A DNA stretch of 64,000 nucleotides from Pseudomonas soli (GTDB lineage Bacteria > Pseudomonadota > Gammaproteobacteria > Pseudomonadales > Pseudomonadaceae), in assembly GCF_900110655.1 (NCBI RefSeq), contig NZ_FOEQ01000003.1, positions 186,001 to 250,000 of the forward strand. Reading direction: 5' to 3'. Positions 9,503-19,077 of this stretch are shown piece by piece; the first letter of the stretch is position 1; each line of letters begins with the position of its first letter. Both the position numbers and the translations under genes were made by a program. The notes beneath the pieces are model-generated. The model saw only the letters and a program-made list of their open reading frames with translations. It was not told the DNA's origin and ran no database searches.

Positions 9503-12500
9503 TTGCCAAACTGATCCGCTGGTCGGTAGGCAACCGTGTGCTGGTGCTCCTCGCCACGCTGTTTCTGGTGGCATGGGGCTTCGTCTCGATGCGTAGCCTG
9601 CCAATCGACGCCTTACCCGACCTGTCGGACGTGCAGGTGATCATCCGCACGCCCTACCCAGGCCAGGCTCCCCAGATCGTTGAGAACCAGGTGACCTATC
9701 CGCTGACCACCACCATGCTCTCGGTTCCGGGAGCCAAAACAGTACGTGGTTTCTCCGCCTTCGGTGACAGCTTCGTCTACGTGCTGTTCGAGGACGGCAC
9801 CGATCTGTATTGGGCGCGCTCTCGGGTGCTTGAGTACCTGAGTCAGGCGCAATCGCGATTACCTGCGGCAGCCAAGCCGGTACTGGGCCCGGACGCCACC
9901 GGAGTGGGCTGGATTTATCAGTACGCGCTGGTCGATCGCAACGGCGGCCATGACCTGTCGCAACTGCGCAGCCTGCAGGACTGGTTCCTGCGCTATGAGC
10001 TCAAGACCCTGCCGGACGTCGCTGAGGTGGCCACCATTGGCGGTATGGTCAAGCAGTACCAAGTCGTCCTCGATCCGCTGCGTATGGCCAGCCTCGGTAT
10101 CACCCAGGCTGAGGTGGTGGAGGCTATAGGCAAGGCCAACCAGGAGACCGGTGGCGGTGTACTGGAGCAAGGCGAAGCGGAATTCATGGTACGTGCGGCC
10201 GGCTACCTGCGATCGCTGGATGACTTCAGAGCGATACCCCTGCGACTGGCTACCAAGGGCGTGCCGGTGACATTAGGCGACGTCGCTACGGTGCAGATAG
10301 GTCCGGAAGCCCGCAGAGGCATAGGCGAACTGGACGGCCTCGGCGAAGCCGTAGGAGGTGTGGTGATCCTGCGCAGCGGGAAGAATGCTCGTGAGGCCAT
10401 CGCGCACGTCAAGGCTAAGCTCGAAACCCTGAAGAAAGCCCTGCCAGCAGGGGTGGAACTTGTCACCGTCTACGACCGCAGCCAGTTGATCGACCGTGCC
10501 GTGGAGAACCTCAGTCACAAGCTGATCGAGGAGTTCGTGGTAGTGGCGTTGGTATGCGCAGCCTTTCTCTGGCACCTGCGCTCGTCATTGGTGGCTATCG
10601 TTTCGCTGCCCGTGGGAATCCTGATAGCGCTGATCGTCATGCGTCATCAGGGCATCAACGCCAACATCATGTCCCTTGGCGGAATCGCTATTGCCATCGG
10701 TGCAATGGTGGACGCTGCCGTGGTCATGATCGAGAACGCCCACAAACGTGTTGAGGCCTGGCATATCCGGCATCCTGGTCAACCTTTGCGGGGAGAAGCG
10801 CATTGGAAGGTAATGACGGAGGCGGCCGTCGAGGTAGGACCGGCACTGTTCTTCAGTCTGATGATCATCACGCTATCGTTCATCCCGGTGTTCACGCTGC
10901 AAGCTCAGGAGGGTCGCCTCTTTGCACCCCTGGCCTTTACCAAGACCTACGCGATGGCAGCGGCGGCTGCGCTATCGGTGACCCTGATACCGGTGCTGAT
11001 GGGGTACTGGATTAGAGGGCCACTACCTGCGGAACAGCGCAACCCGCTCAACCGGGGCCTCATCCGGCTGTACCGTCCAGCATTGGAGGTCGTCCTGCGC
11101 CGGCCTCTGGTTACCCTCGCTGGAGCATTGCTCATCCTGCTCAGCAGTCTGTGGCCCTTGAATCATCTTGGGGGCGAGTTCCTTCCTCCGCTCGATGAAG
11201 GTGATCTGCTCTACATGCCTTCAGCCTTGCCTGGACTCTCGGCACAGAAAGCTTCAGAGCTGTTGCAGCGAACGGATCGTCTGATTCGAACCGTTCCCGA
11301 AGTGGCCAGTGTCTTTGGTAAAGCTGGCCGCGCCGAGTCAGCTACCGACCCGGCACCGCTGGAAATGTTCGAGACCACCGTTCGGCTCAAGCCCAAGAGT
11401 GAGTGGCGTCCTGGAATGACCACGGAGAGGCTCATCGAGGAGCTTGATCGCACTGTGCGTGTGCCTGGGCTGACCAACATCTGGATCCCGCCAATCCGCA
11501 ACCGCATCGATATGCTGGCCACCGGCATCAAGAGCCCAATCGGCGTAAAGGTTGCCGGAAGCGACTTGGACCAGATAGACCGGGCTACGCTCGCTGTGGA
11601 GCGGGCAGCGAAGAAGGTGCCTGGAGTGACTTCGGCGCTGGCGGAGCGTTTGACTGGCGGTCGCTACATTGATCTGGATATCGACCGCCATGCCGCAGCC
11701 CGTTACGGTCTGAACATTACCGACGTACAGGCCATCGTGGCCGGCGCCATTGGTGGCGAAACCATTGGGGAAACGGTTGAAGGCTTGGCTCGTTATCCCA
11801 TCAGCTTACGCTATCCACGCGAATGGCGTGATTCGGTGGAAGCGCTGCGTCAACTGCCGATCTACACCTCGCAGGGTGGCCAGCTGACGCTCGGCAGCGT
11901 GGCCCGCATACGTATTGCTGATGGCCCGCCAATGTTGAAGAGCGAGAATGCTCGCCCCTCGGGCTGGGTGTACATCGATGTGCGCGGCCGGGACCTTTCG
12001 TCTGTTGTCGCAGACCTACGTCAGGCGATCGACAGCGAGGTAAAGCTCGATCCAGGCATGAGCTTGAGCTACTCCGGGCAGTTCGAATACCTGGAGCGGG
12101 CGAACGCCCGTCTGGCCTGGGTGGTGCCGGCGACGCTGGCCATCATCTTCGTGCTGCTCTATCTGACTTTTGGCCGCCTCGGTGAGGCGCTGCTCATCAT
12201 GGGCACGTTACCGTTCGCGCTAACCGGAGGCGTTTGGCTGCTGTACCTGCTGGGCTACAACCTGTCGGTGGCCACAGGCGTTGGCTTCATTGCCCTGGCA
12301 GGCGTAGCGGCGGAGTTCGGAGTGATCATGCTCATCTACCTGAATAACGCTTGGGCTGAGCGTCAGGCCAACGGCGAAACCACACGAGAAGCGCTGCTCG
12401 ACGCAATCCGTGAGGGCGCGGTGCAACGCATCAGGCCCAAGGCAATGACTGTGGCGGTCATCGTTGCAGGCCTGCTGCCCATCCTCTGGAGCAGCGGTAC

Positions 12501-12657
12501 CGGCAGCGAGGTCATGAGCCGCATCGCGGTGCCCATGGTGGGCGGCATGCTCACCGCCCCCTTGCTTTCCCTTTTTGTAATCCCTGCGGCGTACTGGCTG
12601 ATCCGTCGCCGCGAACTTGCTGTAACTACCCCCAACCTCTCAGGAAAAATCCAATGA
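9499..12657 (+). CDS. cusA: Cu(I)/Ag(I) RND efflux pump CusA
   Basis: 1052 residues, the usual HME-RND length, with 12 membrane segments and two large periplasmic loops. The TM4 signature around residue 397 reads [17 protein letters not shown], the form of monovalent (Cu/Ag) pumps, in contrast to DFGIIVDGAVVIVEN in CzcA of this window. It exports Cu(I)/Ag(I) using the proton gradient, via CusB and CusC. The start overlaps the cusB stop and the stop overlaps the cusF start. Confidence 0.95.
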   Translation: MIAKLIRWSVGNRVLVLLATLFLVAWGFVSMRSLPIDALPDLSDVQVIIRTPYPGQAPQIVENQVTYPLTTTMLSVPGAKTVRGFSAFGDSFVYVLFEDGTDLYWARSRVLEYLSQAQSRLPAAAKPVLGPDATGVGWIYQYALVDRNGGHDLSQLRSLQDWFLRYELKTLPDVAEVATIGGMVKQYQVVLDPLRMASLGITQAEVVEAIGKANQETGGGVLEQGEAEFMVRAAGYLRSLDDFRAIPLRLATKGVPVTLGDVATVQIGPEARRGIGELDGLGEAVGGVVILRSGKNAREAIAHVKAKLETLKKALPAGVELVTVYDRSQLIDRAVENLSHKLIEEFVVVALVCAAFLWHLRSSLVAIVSLPVGILIALIVMRHQGINANIMSLGGIAIAIGAMVDAAVVMIENAHKRVEAWHIRHPGQPLRGEAHWKVMTEAAVEVGPALFFSLMIITLSFIPVFTLQAQEGRLFAPLAFTKTYAMAAAAALSVTLIPVLMGYWIRGPLPAEQRNPLNRGLIRLYRPALEVVLRRPLVTLAGALLILLSSLWPLNHLGGEFLPPLDEGDLLYMPSALPGLSAQKASELLQRTDRLIRTVPEVASVFGKAGRAESATDPAPLEMFETTVRLKPKSEWRPGMTTERLIEELDRTVRVPGLTNIWIPPIRNRIDMLATGIKSPIGVKVAGSDLDQIDRATLAVERAAKKVPGVTSALAERLTGGRYIDLDIDRHAAARYGLNITDVQAIVAGAIGGETIGETVEGLARYPISLRYPREWRDSVEALRQLPIYTSQGGQLTLGSVARIRIADGPPMLKSENARPSGWVYIDVRGRDLSSVVADLRQAIDSEVKLDPGMSLSYSGQFEYLERANARLAWVVPATLAIIFVLLYLTFGRLGEALLIMGTLPFALTGGVWLLYLLGYNLSVATGVGFIALAGVAAEFGVIMLIYLNNAWAERQANGETTREALLDAIREGAVQRIRPKAMTVAVIVAGLLPILWSSGTGSEVMSRIAVPMVGGMLTAPLLSLFVIPAAYWLIRRRELAVTTPNLSGKIQ

Positions 12658-13007
12658 AAAAGCTAATTGTTATCGCAGGCCTGGTCACAGCTTTCGCCGC
12701 CAGCGTGCAAGCCCAGGACATGAACGGTATGGACATGAAGAAAATGCCAGCTTCCGCCGAGGGTGGCCAAGGCAGCCAGGCGGCACCCACTGCGCATGCT
12801 GAGGGGACAATAAAGGCGCTGGATCCTCAAAGCGGGAAAATCACCTTGGCGCACGGCCCGGTAGCAGAGCTCAAATGGCCGGCGATGACCATGGGATTCC
12901 AAGCTGAGCCTGCGCATTTGAAGGGCTTGAACGTAGGAGACAAGGTGAAATTTGGGTTCCGTATGGAAGGAAGCACCGCGAGAATCGTGAGCGTCCAGAA
13001 ACAGTGA
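12654..13007 (+). CDS. cusF: Periplasmic copper chaperone CusF
   Basis: 117 residues: signal peptide ([20 protein letters not shown]), a short Met-rich linker ([10 protein letters not shown]), then the small beta-barrel CusF domain from about residue 47. The Cu(I) site is visible as the spaced His-Trp-Met-Met pattern ([16 protein letters not shown]). Last gene of cusCBAF, overlapping cusA by 4 bases. It is the second CusF domain of the operon, the first being fused to CusB. Confidence 0.94.
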   Translation: MKKLIVIAGLVTAFAASVQAQDMNGMDMKKMPASAEGGQGSQAAPTAHAEGTIKALDPQSGKITLAHGPVAELKWPAMTMGFQAEPAHLKGLNVGDKVKFGFRMEGSTARIVSVQKQ

Positions 13008-13061
13008 TTATCCAGCCTTAAATGATCGGGCAGGCCTTCACACGAGATAATTCGGACAAGC

Positions 13062-13077
13062 TTACACAAATGTAATC
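13062..13077 (+). promoter_or_regulatory. Candidate CopR/CzcR box upstream of Csp-like gene
   Basis: TTACACAAATGTAATC, 90 bases before the start of the cysteine-bundle gene and in the gap after cusF. It fits the metal-box consensus seen elsewhere in the window. Confidence 0.6.
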
Positions 13078-13166
13078 AATCTTCAGGACCCCGTCAGGTC
13101 GAACGCTACATACCGTCATGAGACGGTACGTTGGCATCACATCCACCCGATACCGGAGATATGACC

Positions 13167-13493
13167 ATGAACAGTCGCTTTGAAGAATGTATCTCGGAAT
13201 GCCTGCGCTGTGCGCTGGCCTGTGAAGGCTGCGCGTCAGCCTGCCTGCAAGAACAGGACGTAAAAATGATGGTTGACTGCATCAAGCTGGACAGGGATTG
13301 CGCAGATATGTGCAAGCTTGCCGCTACCTTGATGGCACGAGAAAGCGTGCTCGCCAAAAAACTTTGTGCCCTATGCGCCAAAATTTGCCGAGCCTGCGGA
13401 GAGGAGTGCGGTAAGCATCAGGCAGACCACTGTCAGCAGTGCGCACAGGCCTGCATGACCTGCGCAGAATCCTGCGAAGCAATGGCTGCGTAA
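13167..13493 (+). CDS. Cys-rich four-helix-bundle copper-binding protein (Csp/DUF326-like)
   Basis: 108 residues with about 18 cysteines in CxxxC and CxxC patterns spread over predicted helices (ECLRCALACEGCASACLQ; CALCAKICRACGEECGKH; CQQCAQACMTCAESCEAMAA). This is the signature of the Csp copper-storage family, in which the bundle core is lined with Cu(I)-binding thiols. No signal peptide is evident, so a cytosolic copper store is likely. I chose the ATG at 13167 because GGAG at 13155-13158 is then 8 bases away; an in-frame ATG at 13161 is too close. A metal box precedes it. Confidence 0.9.
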   Translation: MNSRFEECISECLRCALACEGCASACLQEQDVKMMVDCIKLDRDCADMCKLAATLMARESVLAKKLCALCAKICRACGEECGKHQADHCQQCAQACMTCAESCEAMAA

Positions 13494-13558
13494 GCGAATC
13501 TCGCCTAACCTCCGCCTGCTTTCCACGCGCCTCATAAAGGATTTGGGTACGTCGATAA

Positions 13559-13580
13559 CCGTCGTGCCTAGGGGCGACGG
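13559..13580. other. Hairpin in the gap after the Csp-like gene
   Basis: CCGTCG and CGACGG arms enclose a 10-base loop. With the hairpin at 13668-13688 it is the only structure I see in the gene-free stretch 13494-13974, where I find no convincing coding sequence. Confidence 0.4.
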
Positions 13581-13667
13581 GTAGATCGCTGATGGGGAAG
13601 TGCCCTGGCAGAGCCTAGCTTGGGCTAGCCAACCAAAGGCGCTGGTTTACAGATCTGGTAGCAAAGA

Positions 13668-13688
13668 AGCCCGCCTGGGCGGCGGGCT
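13668..13688. terminator. Strong hairpin, possible terminator
   Basis: Perfect 8-bp stem AGCCCGCC/GGCGGGCT with a 5-base loop, but no T-run on either strand. It may stop transcription coming from the Csp-like gene or from the decayed MFS gene. Confidence 0.45.
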
Positions 13689-13974
13689 ATCAGATGTCTC
13701 CAAGGGGAGGCTGTAGGCCAACAAGTCTCGGAGCAAGCACTTGCAGGATACGCCTCTTGGCTCACGCCCACCAGCCAGCTTCGGCCGGAGCGAATGGTTC
13801 TACGTTGAGGGCATTGGAAGCGGCTTATGTAGGCCTGTCAATTGGCAGGGCAATCCGCAAAGACAAAGCAGGCCGATTATCCCCAGGCGGTATACCCCCA
13901 GGCAGAGTCAAAGGCAAAGCGAGGGGTGAAATCTAGCGGGTACCCCCATTTGAGGGCAGAATCACCAGCTTCGC

Positions 13975-14580
13975 CTACGTTGCACTGGGTTGAGGGGGCT
14001 GTTTGAAACTGCTACCTAGCGCGACAGCGACCATCGCCGCCATGAGCAAGTGCATCACAGGTGCGCCTTGAGTACTCAGCACAAAGGCCATAGCAAACGG
14101 CCCCGCGGCCTGCACCAGGAGCATTGGGCGAGCCAATGCTCCCATGCGTGCGCGATACCCTTGGGGCCAAACAGCACCAGAGGCAAGATGCCTCTTGCAA
14201 TAGTGAGAATCCCGATGCCGGCGCGATACAGCGCTGCTGTAGGGAATGCCAGCGAAGGCACGCCAGGAATGAATAAGCAGATGCCGATGAAGCTCACCAA
14301 CACGCCGGCACGGGCCGACCAGGTTGGGTGAAGATGCCGAGCAAGCGAGAACTCCAATACTCTGGCCACCACCTGGGCCGGCCCAATGACCATCCCCACG
14401 GCCAACACCGTGACCGTTGGAAGGCCAAGTTCCTTGAGCGAGGTGAGAAGATGCACAGAGAGGGTGGCCATGACGAAGGCAATGACCGTCAGCAGCCCCG
14501 CAACGAGCCAGAAAAGCCGGTGGCCGCCATCATCGTTGAGCGGCGACTGAGCTTCCTGCTTGGTGCTGTAGTCGGGAGGT
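13975..14580 (-). pseudogene. Remnant of an MFS transporter (5' half lost, frameshifted)
   Basis: Read on the minus strand from about 14580, the sequence encodes the C-terminal half of a major-facilitator protein (RLFWLVAGLLTVIAFVMATL, ELGLPTVTVLAVGMVIGPAQ, LYRAGIGILTIARGILPLVL). The frame breaks in a G-run near 14160, after LFGPKG, and resumes as YRARMGALARPMLLVQAAGP to a TAG at 13975-13977. An in-frame TAA just upstream of about 14580 and the missing first six helices confirm loss of the 5' half. It is non-functional and marks a deletion beside the orphan czcR. Confidence 0.85.
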
Positions 14581-14826
14581 TAACCTCATCGCCGGCACAC
14601 GGTATCAGAGGTAAGCCTGGTGGCTGTTGAAGACAATGTCAGCTGAGCGTGCGTCAGCTCTGGCATAAGCTTGGCCTTCCGTTACCTGTTGATAATCTAT
14701 GCTATACCTCATGTCCAGCACACCTCATACGTTTAGTGAGGAAACGCGCGCTAAGGGTCAAAAACAGTATGGCTCGACTTACATGCATGATCACTGGCTC
14801 TATTTTCATGACTAAGTAGCGGGCGA

Positions 14827-15501
14827 TCAACGCTTCTCAAGCACATAGCCCACACCTCGAAGCGTATGGATCAGCTTCGTCTCGAAAGGGTCATCGATCT
14901 TGGCTCTAAGTCTTCGAATCGACACTTCTACAACGTTTGTATCGCAGTCGAAGTTCATGTCCCAGACCTGTGAGATGATCTGTGTGCGGCTGAGCACCAC
15001 GCCGGTGTTGCGCATTAGGTAGTGCAGAAGTGCAAACTCTTTCGTCGTCAGATCAATACGCTGGCCGTCCCTGAAGGCCCTGTGACGGCTCTGGTCTAGC
15101 TCCAGGTCAGCGACACGAATAATCTCCACAGATGCAGGGTGTTCAGACCTGCGCATTAACGCGCGAACCCGGGCTAGCAGTTCTGGGAACTCAAATGGTT
15201 TGATCAGGTAGTCATCTGCACCGTTCTCCAGACCCCGGACCTTATCTGCCAAACGACTTCTCGCCGTGAGCATCATGATGCGTGAGGGGCAATTCTTACG
15301 CCTCAAAAGCTCAAGTACCTGCCACCCATCCATTTCTGGCAGATTGATATCAAGAATAATCAACTCGTATTCGTGTTGCTTGGCTAGGAATAGCCCATCT
15401 GACCCGGTATGCACGCAATCGACGACATAACCGCATTCTGTAAGGCCTTGACGCACATATTCCGCAGTTTTTACTTCGTCCTCAATTACCAGAATTCGCA
15501 T
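14827..15501 (-). CDS. czcR: Orphan CzcR-type response regulator
   Basis: 224 residues from the ATG at 15501 (MRILVIEDE); an upstream in-frame start at 15522 would add seven non-conserved residues. Receiver with Asp51 (ELIILDINLPEMDGW) and DYLIKPF, then an OmpR winged helix ending [20 protein letters not shown] and HTLRGVGYV. Very similar to the CzcR at 27510-28184 but with no histidine kinase next to it; downstream lies only the MFS relic. It may be phosphorylated by CzcS or CopS. A metal box sits at 15599-15614, about 100 bases before the start, suggesting autoregulation. Confidence 0.92.
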   Translation of the reverse strand: MRILVIEDEVKTAEYVRQGLTECGYVVDCVHTGSDGLFLAKQHEYELIILDINLPEMDGWQVLELLRRKNCPSRIMMLTARSRLADKVRGLENGADDYLIKPFEFPELLARVRALMRRSEHPASVEIIRVADLELDQSRHRAFRDGQRIDLTTKEFALLHYLMRNTGVVLSRTQIISQVWDMNFDCDTNVVEVSIRRLRAKIDDPFETKLIHTLRGVGYVLEKR

Positions 15502-15598
15502 GGGATTTTGTCTCGATATCACTGAGAAATTAACCGCGCACGCGCGCCGGAATTATTGAAAAGAATGGTAAATCAAAATGAGCGGGGCGGGGCCTAAA

Positions 15599-15614
15599 TA
15601 ACGGATTTGTAATT
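15599..15614 (+). promoter_or_regulatory. Candidate metal box upstream of orphan czcR
   Basis: TAACGGATTTGTAATT, 13 of 16 positions identical to the box before czcC. It lies in the leader region of the minus-strand czcR. Confidence 0.55.
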
Positions 15615-15860
15615 TCCAGGTAATATGATTGATAGTCTGGAGGTATATCTTTTCGCGGTTTGGGTTTGACAGGTGCAGGGCCTCTCTCCAATAGGTAATT
15701 TGACCTTATTAAGTATGGGGTTGTTTTCTTCTTTGTGTTGACTTTGTTCCGTTCAGATGACGGCGAAGTTACTCATGTCGAGGAAACTGGTCATTGGTGC
15801 AGCCATGAGTTTCACCGGCATGCAATGCGTACACTCGAACGGTTGATTGAATTTTAGGTA

Positions 15861-15931
15861 AAAAAAGGCGCCCAAAGGGCGCCAAATATCCACCTTTTAC
15901 CAAAGGAGCACTTAAGCCACTCAAGGTGAAT
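15861..15931 (-). ncRNA. Structured RNA element, copy A, with terminator (unassigned)
   Basis: On the minus strand, ATTCACCTT pairs with AAGGTGGAT around a loop containing GCTCCTTTGGTAA. This is followed by a perfect terminator (GGCGCCC-TTT-GGGCGCC, 15867-15883) and a T-run. A second copy with the same arms, loop and terminator order is at 28802-28868. It lies 60 bases downstream of oprD, so it may be the oprD 3' end, a 3'-derived small RNA, or an independent RNA. I recognise no Rfam family. The rest of 15502-15990 shows no gene. Confidence 0.5.
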
Positions 15932-15958
15932 TCGTAATGCACATTTTTCTGAAGAGAC

Positions 15959-15976
15959 CAGTTTACGAATAAACTG
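15959..15976 (-). other. Hairpin with UUCG tetraloop after oprD stop
   Basis: CAGTTTA-TTCG-TAAACTG on the minus strand, a perfect 7-bp stem capped by a UUCG loop, 15 bases after the oprD stop. It probably stabilises the 3' end of the oprD transcript. Confidence 0.55.
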
Positions 15977-15990
15977 ATCCCCTTAGAGAA

Positions 15991-17334
15991 TCACAGAATC
16001 GAAAGCGGGTACTCAATGATCACACGAGTTTCATCCAGATCCGATTCGAATGCAGTGGCACGCGTGGTGGCCTGGCGCAACCGGAAGGACAGGTCTTTTG
16101 CTGGACCGGTTTGCACGACATATTTAACCTCTACGTCACGTTCCCAACGTTTCTGATTGGTGAGCGGATCACCGTTGGCGTCGGTGCGCATGTAGAACTG
16201 GTTGGCGTTCGAGTAGTCTGCGCCCGAGCCTCTGGCGTAGCGGGTCATGAACGTCAGACCAGGAATGCCGTAGCTGGTGAAGTTCAGGTCGTAGCGCAGC
16301 ATCCAGGAACGCTCTTTCGGCGAGTTGAAGTCGCTGTACTGGATAGAGTTGTCGACGAAAATCGAGTCTGACTGACGTAGGTAGTCGAAATCATCGTCGC
16401 CGTTGTTGCGTTGGTGCGACAGGGCCAGGGTGTGAGCGCCGTAACGGACACCGACCTTGGCACTCCAGATATCGTTGTCAAACTCGCCTAGGCGCTGCTT
16501 CCCTTCATCCACGGCTTTGTAATAGTTGAAGCCGCCAATCAGCGCAAGGTCGTCGTTCAGTGGATAGGCGAAGCTGGTGCCAGCGTAGTACTGGTTCCAG
16601 ACTTCTTTCAACTGACTGGCGTATACGCTCAGGGTCCAGTTATCGTTGATCGCGTAATCACCGCCACCGTAGCCTACCCAAGGCGAGTTAACCGGGCCAC
16701 CGTAGAAAGTTGCGAAGTTATCATTCAGATTGCTGGAGACCGGCTGGCTCATCGCATGCAGTCGGCCACCCTGCAGGGTGAGGCCCTGGATGCTGGTGTT
16801 CTCAACGGTCACACCGCGGAAGCTTTCAGGCAACAGGCGCGAGTCGCCTGATGCAACAACTGGCGTCGACGGGAAAACATCACCAACTTTCACGACCGTA
16901 TCAAACAAGCGAACTTTAGCCGCCCCGCCAACCTTGGTGTATTCGTCGCGAGCTTCGCCTTTGTTATCAACAGGCATCACGTCGAATGAACTACGACCGC
17001 CGTTGCGCCCGTCACCAGTATCGAGCTTAAGCCCGATCATGGCAAAGGCGTCAACACCAACGCCGACCGTCCCTTGGGTAAAACCAGAGTTGAATTTGGT
17101 GATGATCCCGTGCGCCCAGGCCTCGGAGTAGCCATTGGTGTTGCCCTTGCCGCTGTTGTAAGTGGGGGCCGAGCTGTCGCGGTTATCACGATTGAAATAG
17201 AAGTTGCGGTTGAGCACTGTAAGGCTGCTACCTTCGATGAAACCTTCGGGCTTATCTTCAGCTTGAGCAGTAACTGCATAGCTTCCAGACAGCGCCGAAA
17301 CTGCCGCCAAATACAGTGGTACTTTGATTTTCAT
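15991..17334 (-). CDS. OprD-family outer-membrane porin
   Basis: 447 residues from the ATG at 17334, which has AAAGGAG upstream and starts a normal signal peptide (MKIKVPLYLAAVSALSGSYA). The mature protein has the OprD-family hallmarks: FIEGSSLTVLNRNFYFNRDN near the N-terminus, repeated aromatic beta strands, and a C-terminal strand DETRVIIEYPLSIL. The substrate cannot be told from sequence. It is divergent from czcCBA and both carry a near-identical metal box. In P. aeruginosa CzcR controls oprD, linking zinc to carbapenem resistance; a similar co-regulation here is inferred. Confidence 0.9.
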   Translation of the reverse strand: MKIKVPLYLAAVSALSGSYAVTAQAEDKPEGFIEGSSLTVLNRNFYFNRDNRDSSAPTYNSGKGNTNGYSEAWAHGIITKFNSGFTQGTVGVGVDAFAMIGLKLDTGDGRNGGRSSFDVMPVDNKGEARDEYTKVGGAAKVRLFDTVVKVGDVFPSTPVVASGDSRLLPESFRGVTVENTSIQGLTLQGGRLHAMSQPVSSNLNDNFATFYGGPVNSPWVGYGGGDYAINDNWTLSVYASQLKEVWNQYYAGTSFAYPLNDDLALIGGFNYYKAVDEGKQRLGEFDNDIWSAKVGVRYGAHTLALSHQRNNGDDDFDYLRQSDSIFVDNSIQYSDFNSPKERSWMLRYDLNFTSYGIPGLTFMTRYARGSGADYSNANQFYMRTDANGDPLTNQKRWERDVEVKYVVQTGPAKDLSFRLRQATTRATAFESDLDETRVIIEYPLSIL

Positions 17335-17472
17335 CCGATGCTCCTTTGATTTACGGCAGTTTTTATTATGTTTTCCGGCGCGGGTGTCGTTATAAGCTCT
17401 GAGCCGGCGGCGCGCCTCGCGTAGCGCCGAGCTCATATTTGCAGGCGGAAGATAACGGGATGGTGATAGGAT

Positions 17473-17488
17473 AATTACAATTTCGTCA
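17473..17488 (-). promoter_or_regulatory. Metal box upstream of the OprD-family porin
   Basis: Minus-strand TGACGAAATTGTAATT; its last 14 bases are identical to the box at 17600-17615 on the czcC side. Located about 140 bases before the porin start. Confidence 0.7.
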
Positions 17489-17599
17489 TCTGGTCGTTAT
17501 TTTGGTCATTGACGCCGCATGCTAGCCATCTCTCGCGTTCGCAATGAAATTCGATGGTTCGACTGTGTCATCAGCGTTTTCGGGCATTACAAGCTTTTC

Positions 17600-17615
17600 T
17601 TACGAAATTGTAATT
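17600..17615 (+). promoter_or_regulatory. Metal box upstream of czcC
   Basis: TTACGAAATTGTAATT, the best consensus copy in the window, 121 bases before the czcC start. Presumed CzcR site. Confidence 0.7.
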
Positions 17616-17736
17616 TTCTAGCCACCCCTCTGATAGCTAGCGCTCTTTAGAGTGCCATCACCTAATCCAGTGGGGCTTGGCAGCTATTTCGGCGTTCTGG
17701 CCAAGCTAACGAAGTTTGTGCACGAGGACCAACAAA

Positions 17737-19008
17737 GTGCTCCGGTATAACCGCAATGTCTTATCCAAGACCTACATCTCACCGTGGAAAATTGCCGCTC
17801 TCTATGCGGTGATTTCCGGGTTGCTGGCACCCACTGCATTTGCCCAAAGCATCAGCTTGCCCCAAGCGCTGTCGACGGCAATGGATGCCAACCCAGACCT
17901 CGCGGCGGCACGTCAGGAAATTGGCATCGCGGACGGTGCGCGCAAGCAAGCCGGGCTGATTCCAAATCCCGAAATCTCGTATGAGATGGAGGACACACGG
18001 CGTAACACCAGCACAACTACCGTTACGCTAAGTCAGACCTTGGAGCTCGGTGGTAAGCGGGGAGCCCGCGTAGATGTCGCCACATACGGCCAGAGTGTTG
18101 CACAACTGGAACTGGACCGACGCGTGAATGGTCTGCGTGCAGACGTCGTGCAGGCGTTTTACGCTGCATTACGAGCCCAAACCGGACTCGACCTCGCTAA
18201 ACAATCCCTTGAACTTACTGAGCGCGGCCTTCGCATTGTCGATGGTCGAGTTCGCGCAGGTAAATCTTCACCTGTGGAGGCTACCCGCGCCCAGGTTCAA
18301 CTGGCTGAAGCCCGGTTGCAGGTCCGTCGCGCCGAAACGGAAAAAGCGAACGCTTACCAGCAACTCGCCCAAGTCACGGGGAGTTCTGTGACCATATTCG
18401 ATCGCCTTGAATCACCAACCTTGTCTCCTGGCTTGCCGCCGCGCACTGAAGAGTTGCTGGCAAAGCTCGATCAGACTCCGGAAATGCGCCAGGCAGTGGT
18501 GCAGATTGATAAGAGCGATGCCTGGCTTGGCGCAGAAAAAGCTCAGCGTATTCCAAACCTCACGGTAAGCGTGGGTAGCCAGTACGACCGCTCGGTGCGC
18601 GAGCGAGTCAATGTCGTTGGTCTGTCCATGCCTTTGCCGCTGTTTGATCGTAACCAAGGCAACATTCTTTCCGCTTCTCGACGTGCCGATCAGGCCCGCG
18701 ACCTGCGTAACGCTGTCGAGTTGAGACTGCGCGCCCAAACCCAAACCGCGCTGAACCAGTGGTCCACCGCCATGCAAGAAGTTGAGTCCTACGACAAGAC
18801 CATTCTGCCCTCAGCCCAGCAGGCCGTGGATACCGCAACCCGCGGATTCGAGATGGGGAAATTCGGCTTTATCGAAGTACTGGACGCCCAGCGCACCTTG
18901 ATCCTTGCTCGTGGCCAGTATCTCGACTCGCTGGCAGCGGCGACCAATGCGCGTGCGCAAGTAGAAAGGGTTTATGGCGAAGTCGGCTCGACCGCCGGCG
19001 CGCGCTGA
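17737..19008 (+). CDS. czcC: Outer-membrane efflux protein CzcC
   Basis: 423 residues from a GTG at 17737, preceded by CGAGGACC at good spacing; the frame could extend to a TTG at 17716. Signal sequence ending AFAQSISLPQALS. TolC-family repeats include NPDLAAARQEIG, LELGGKRGARVDVA, RAGKSSPVEATRAQVQLAEA and GKFGFIEVLDAQRTL. It is the outer duct of the CzcCBA Zn/Cd/Co pump, first in the operon with czcB (69-base gap) and czcA. Confidence 0.93.
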   Translation: MLRYNRNVLSKTYISPWKIAALYAVISGLLAPTAFAQSISLPQALSTAMDANPDLAAARQEIGIADGARKQAGLIPNPEISYEMEDTRRNTSTTTVTLSQTLELGGKRGARVDVATYGQSVAQLELDRRVNGLRADVVQAFYAALRAQTGLDLAKQSLELTERGLRIVDGRVRAGKSSPVEATRAQVQLAEARLQVRRAETEKANAYQQLAQVTGSSVTIFDRLESPTLSPGLPPRTEELLAKLDQTPEMRQAVVQIDKSDAWLGAEKAQRIPNLTVSVGSQYDRSVRERVNVVGLSMPLPLFDRNQGNILSASRRADQARDLRNAVELRLRAQTQTALNQWSTAMQEVESYDKTILPSAQQAVDTATRGFEMGKFGFIEVLDAQRTLILARGQYLDSLAAATNARAQVERVYGEVGSTAGAR

Positions 19009-19077
19009 ACGGGCCATACATTTTTCTCGGCAGTCGGCGTTTAAACATGCCGGTGCCTACGATCAGCAGGAGTAGCA

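Noticed and set aside
13694..13936. 80-codon open frame in the gap after the Csp-like gene
   Set aside because: No ribosome site, no recognisable domain and Arg/Gly-rich shadow-like composition.
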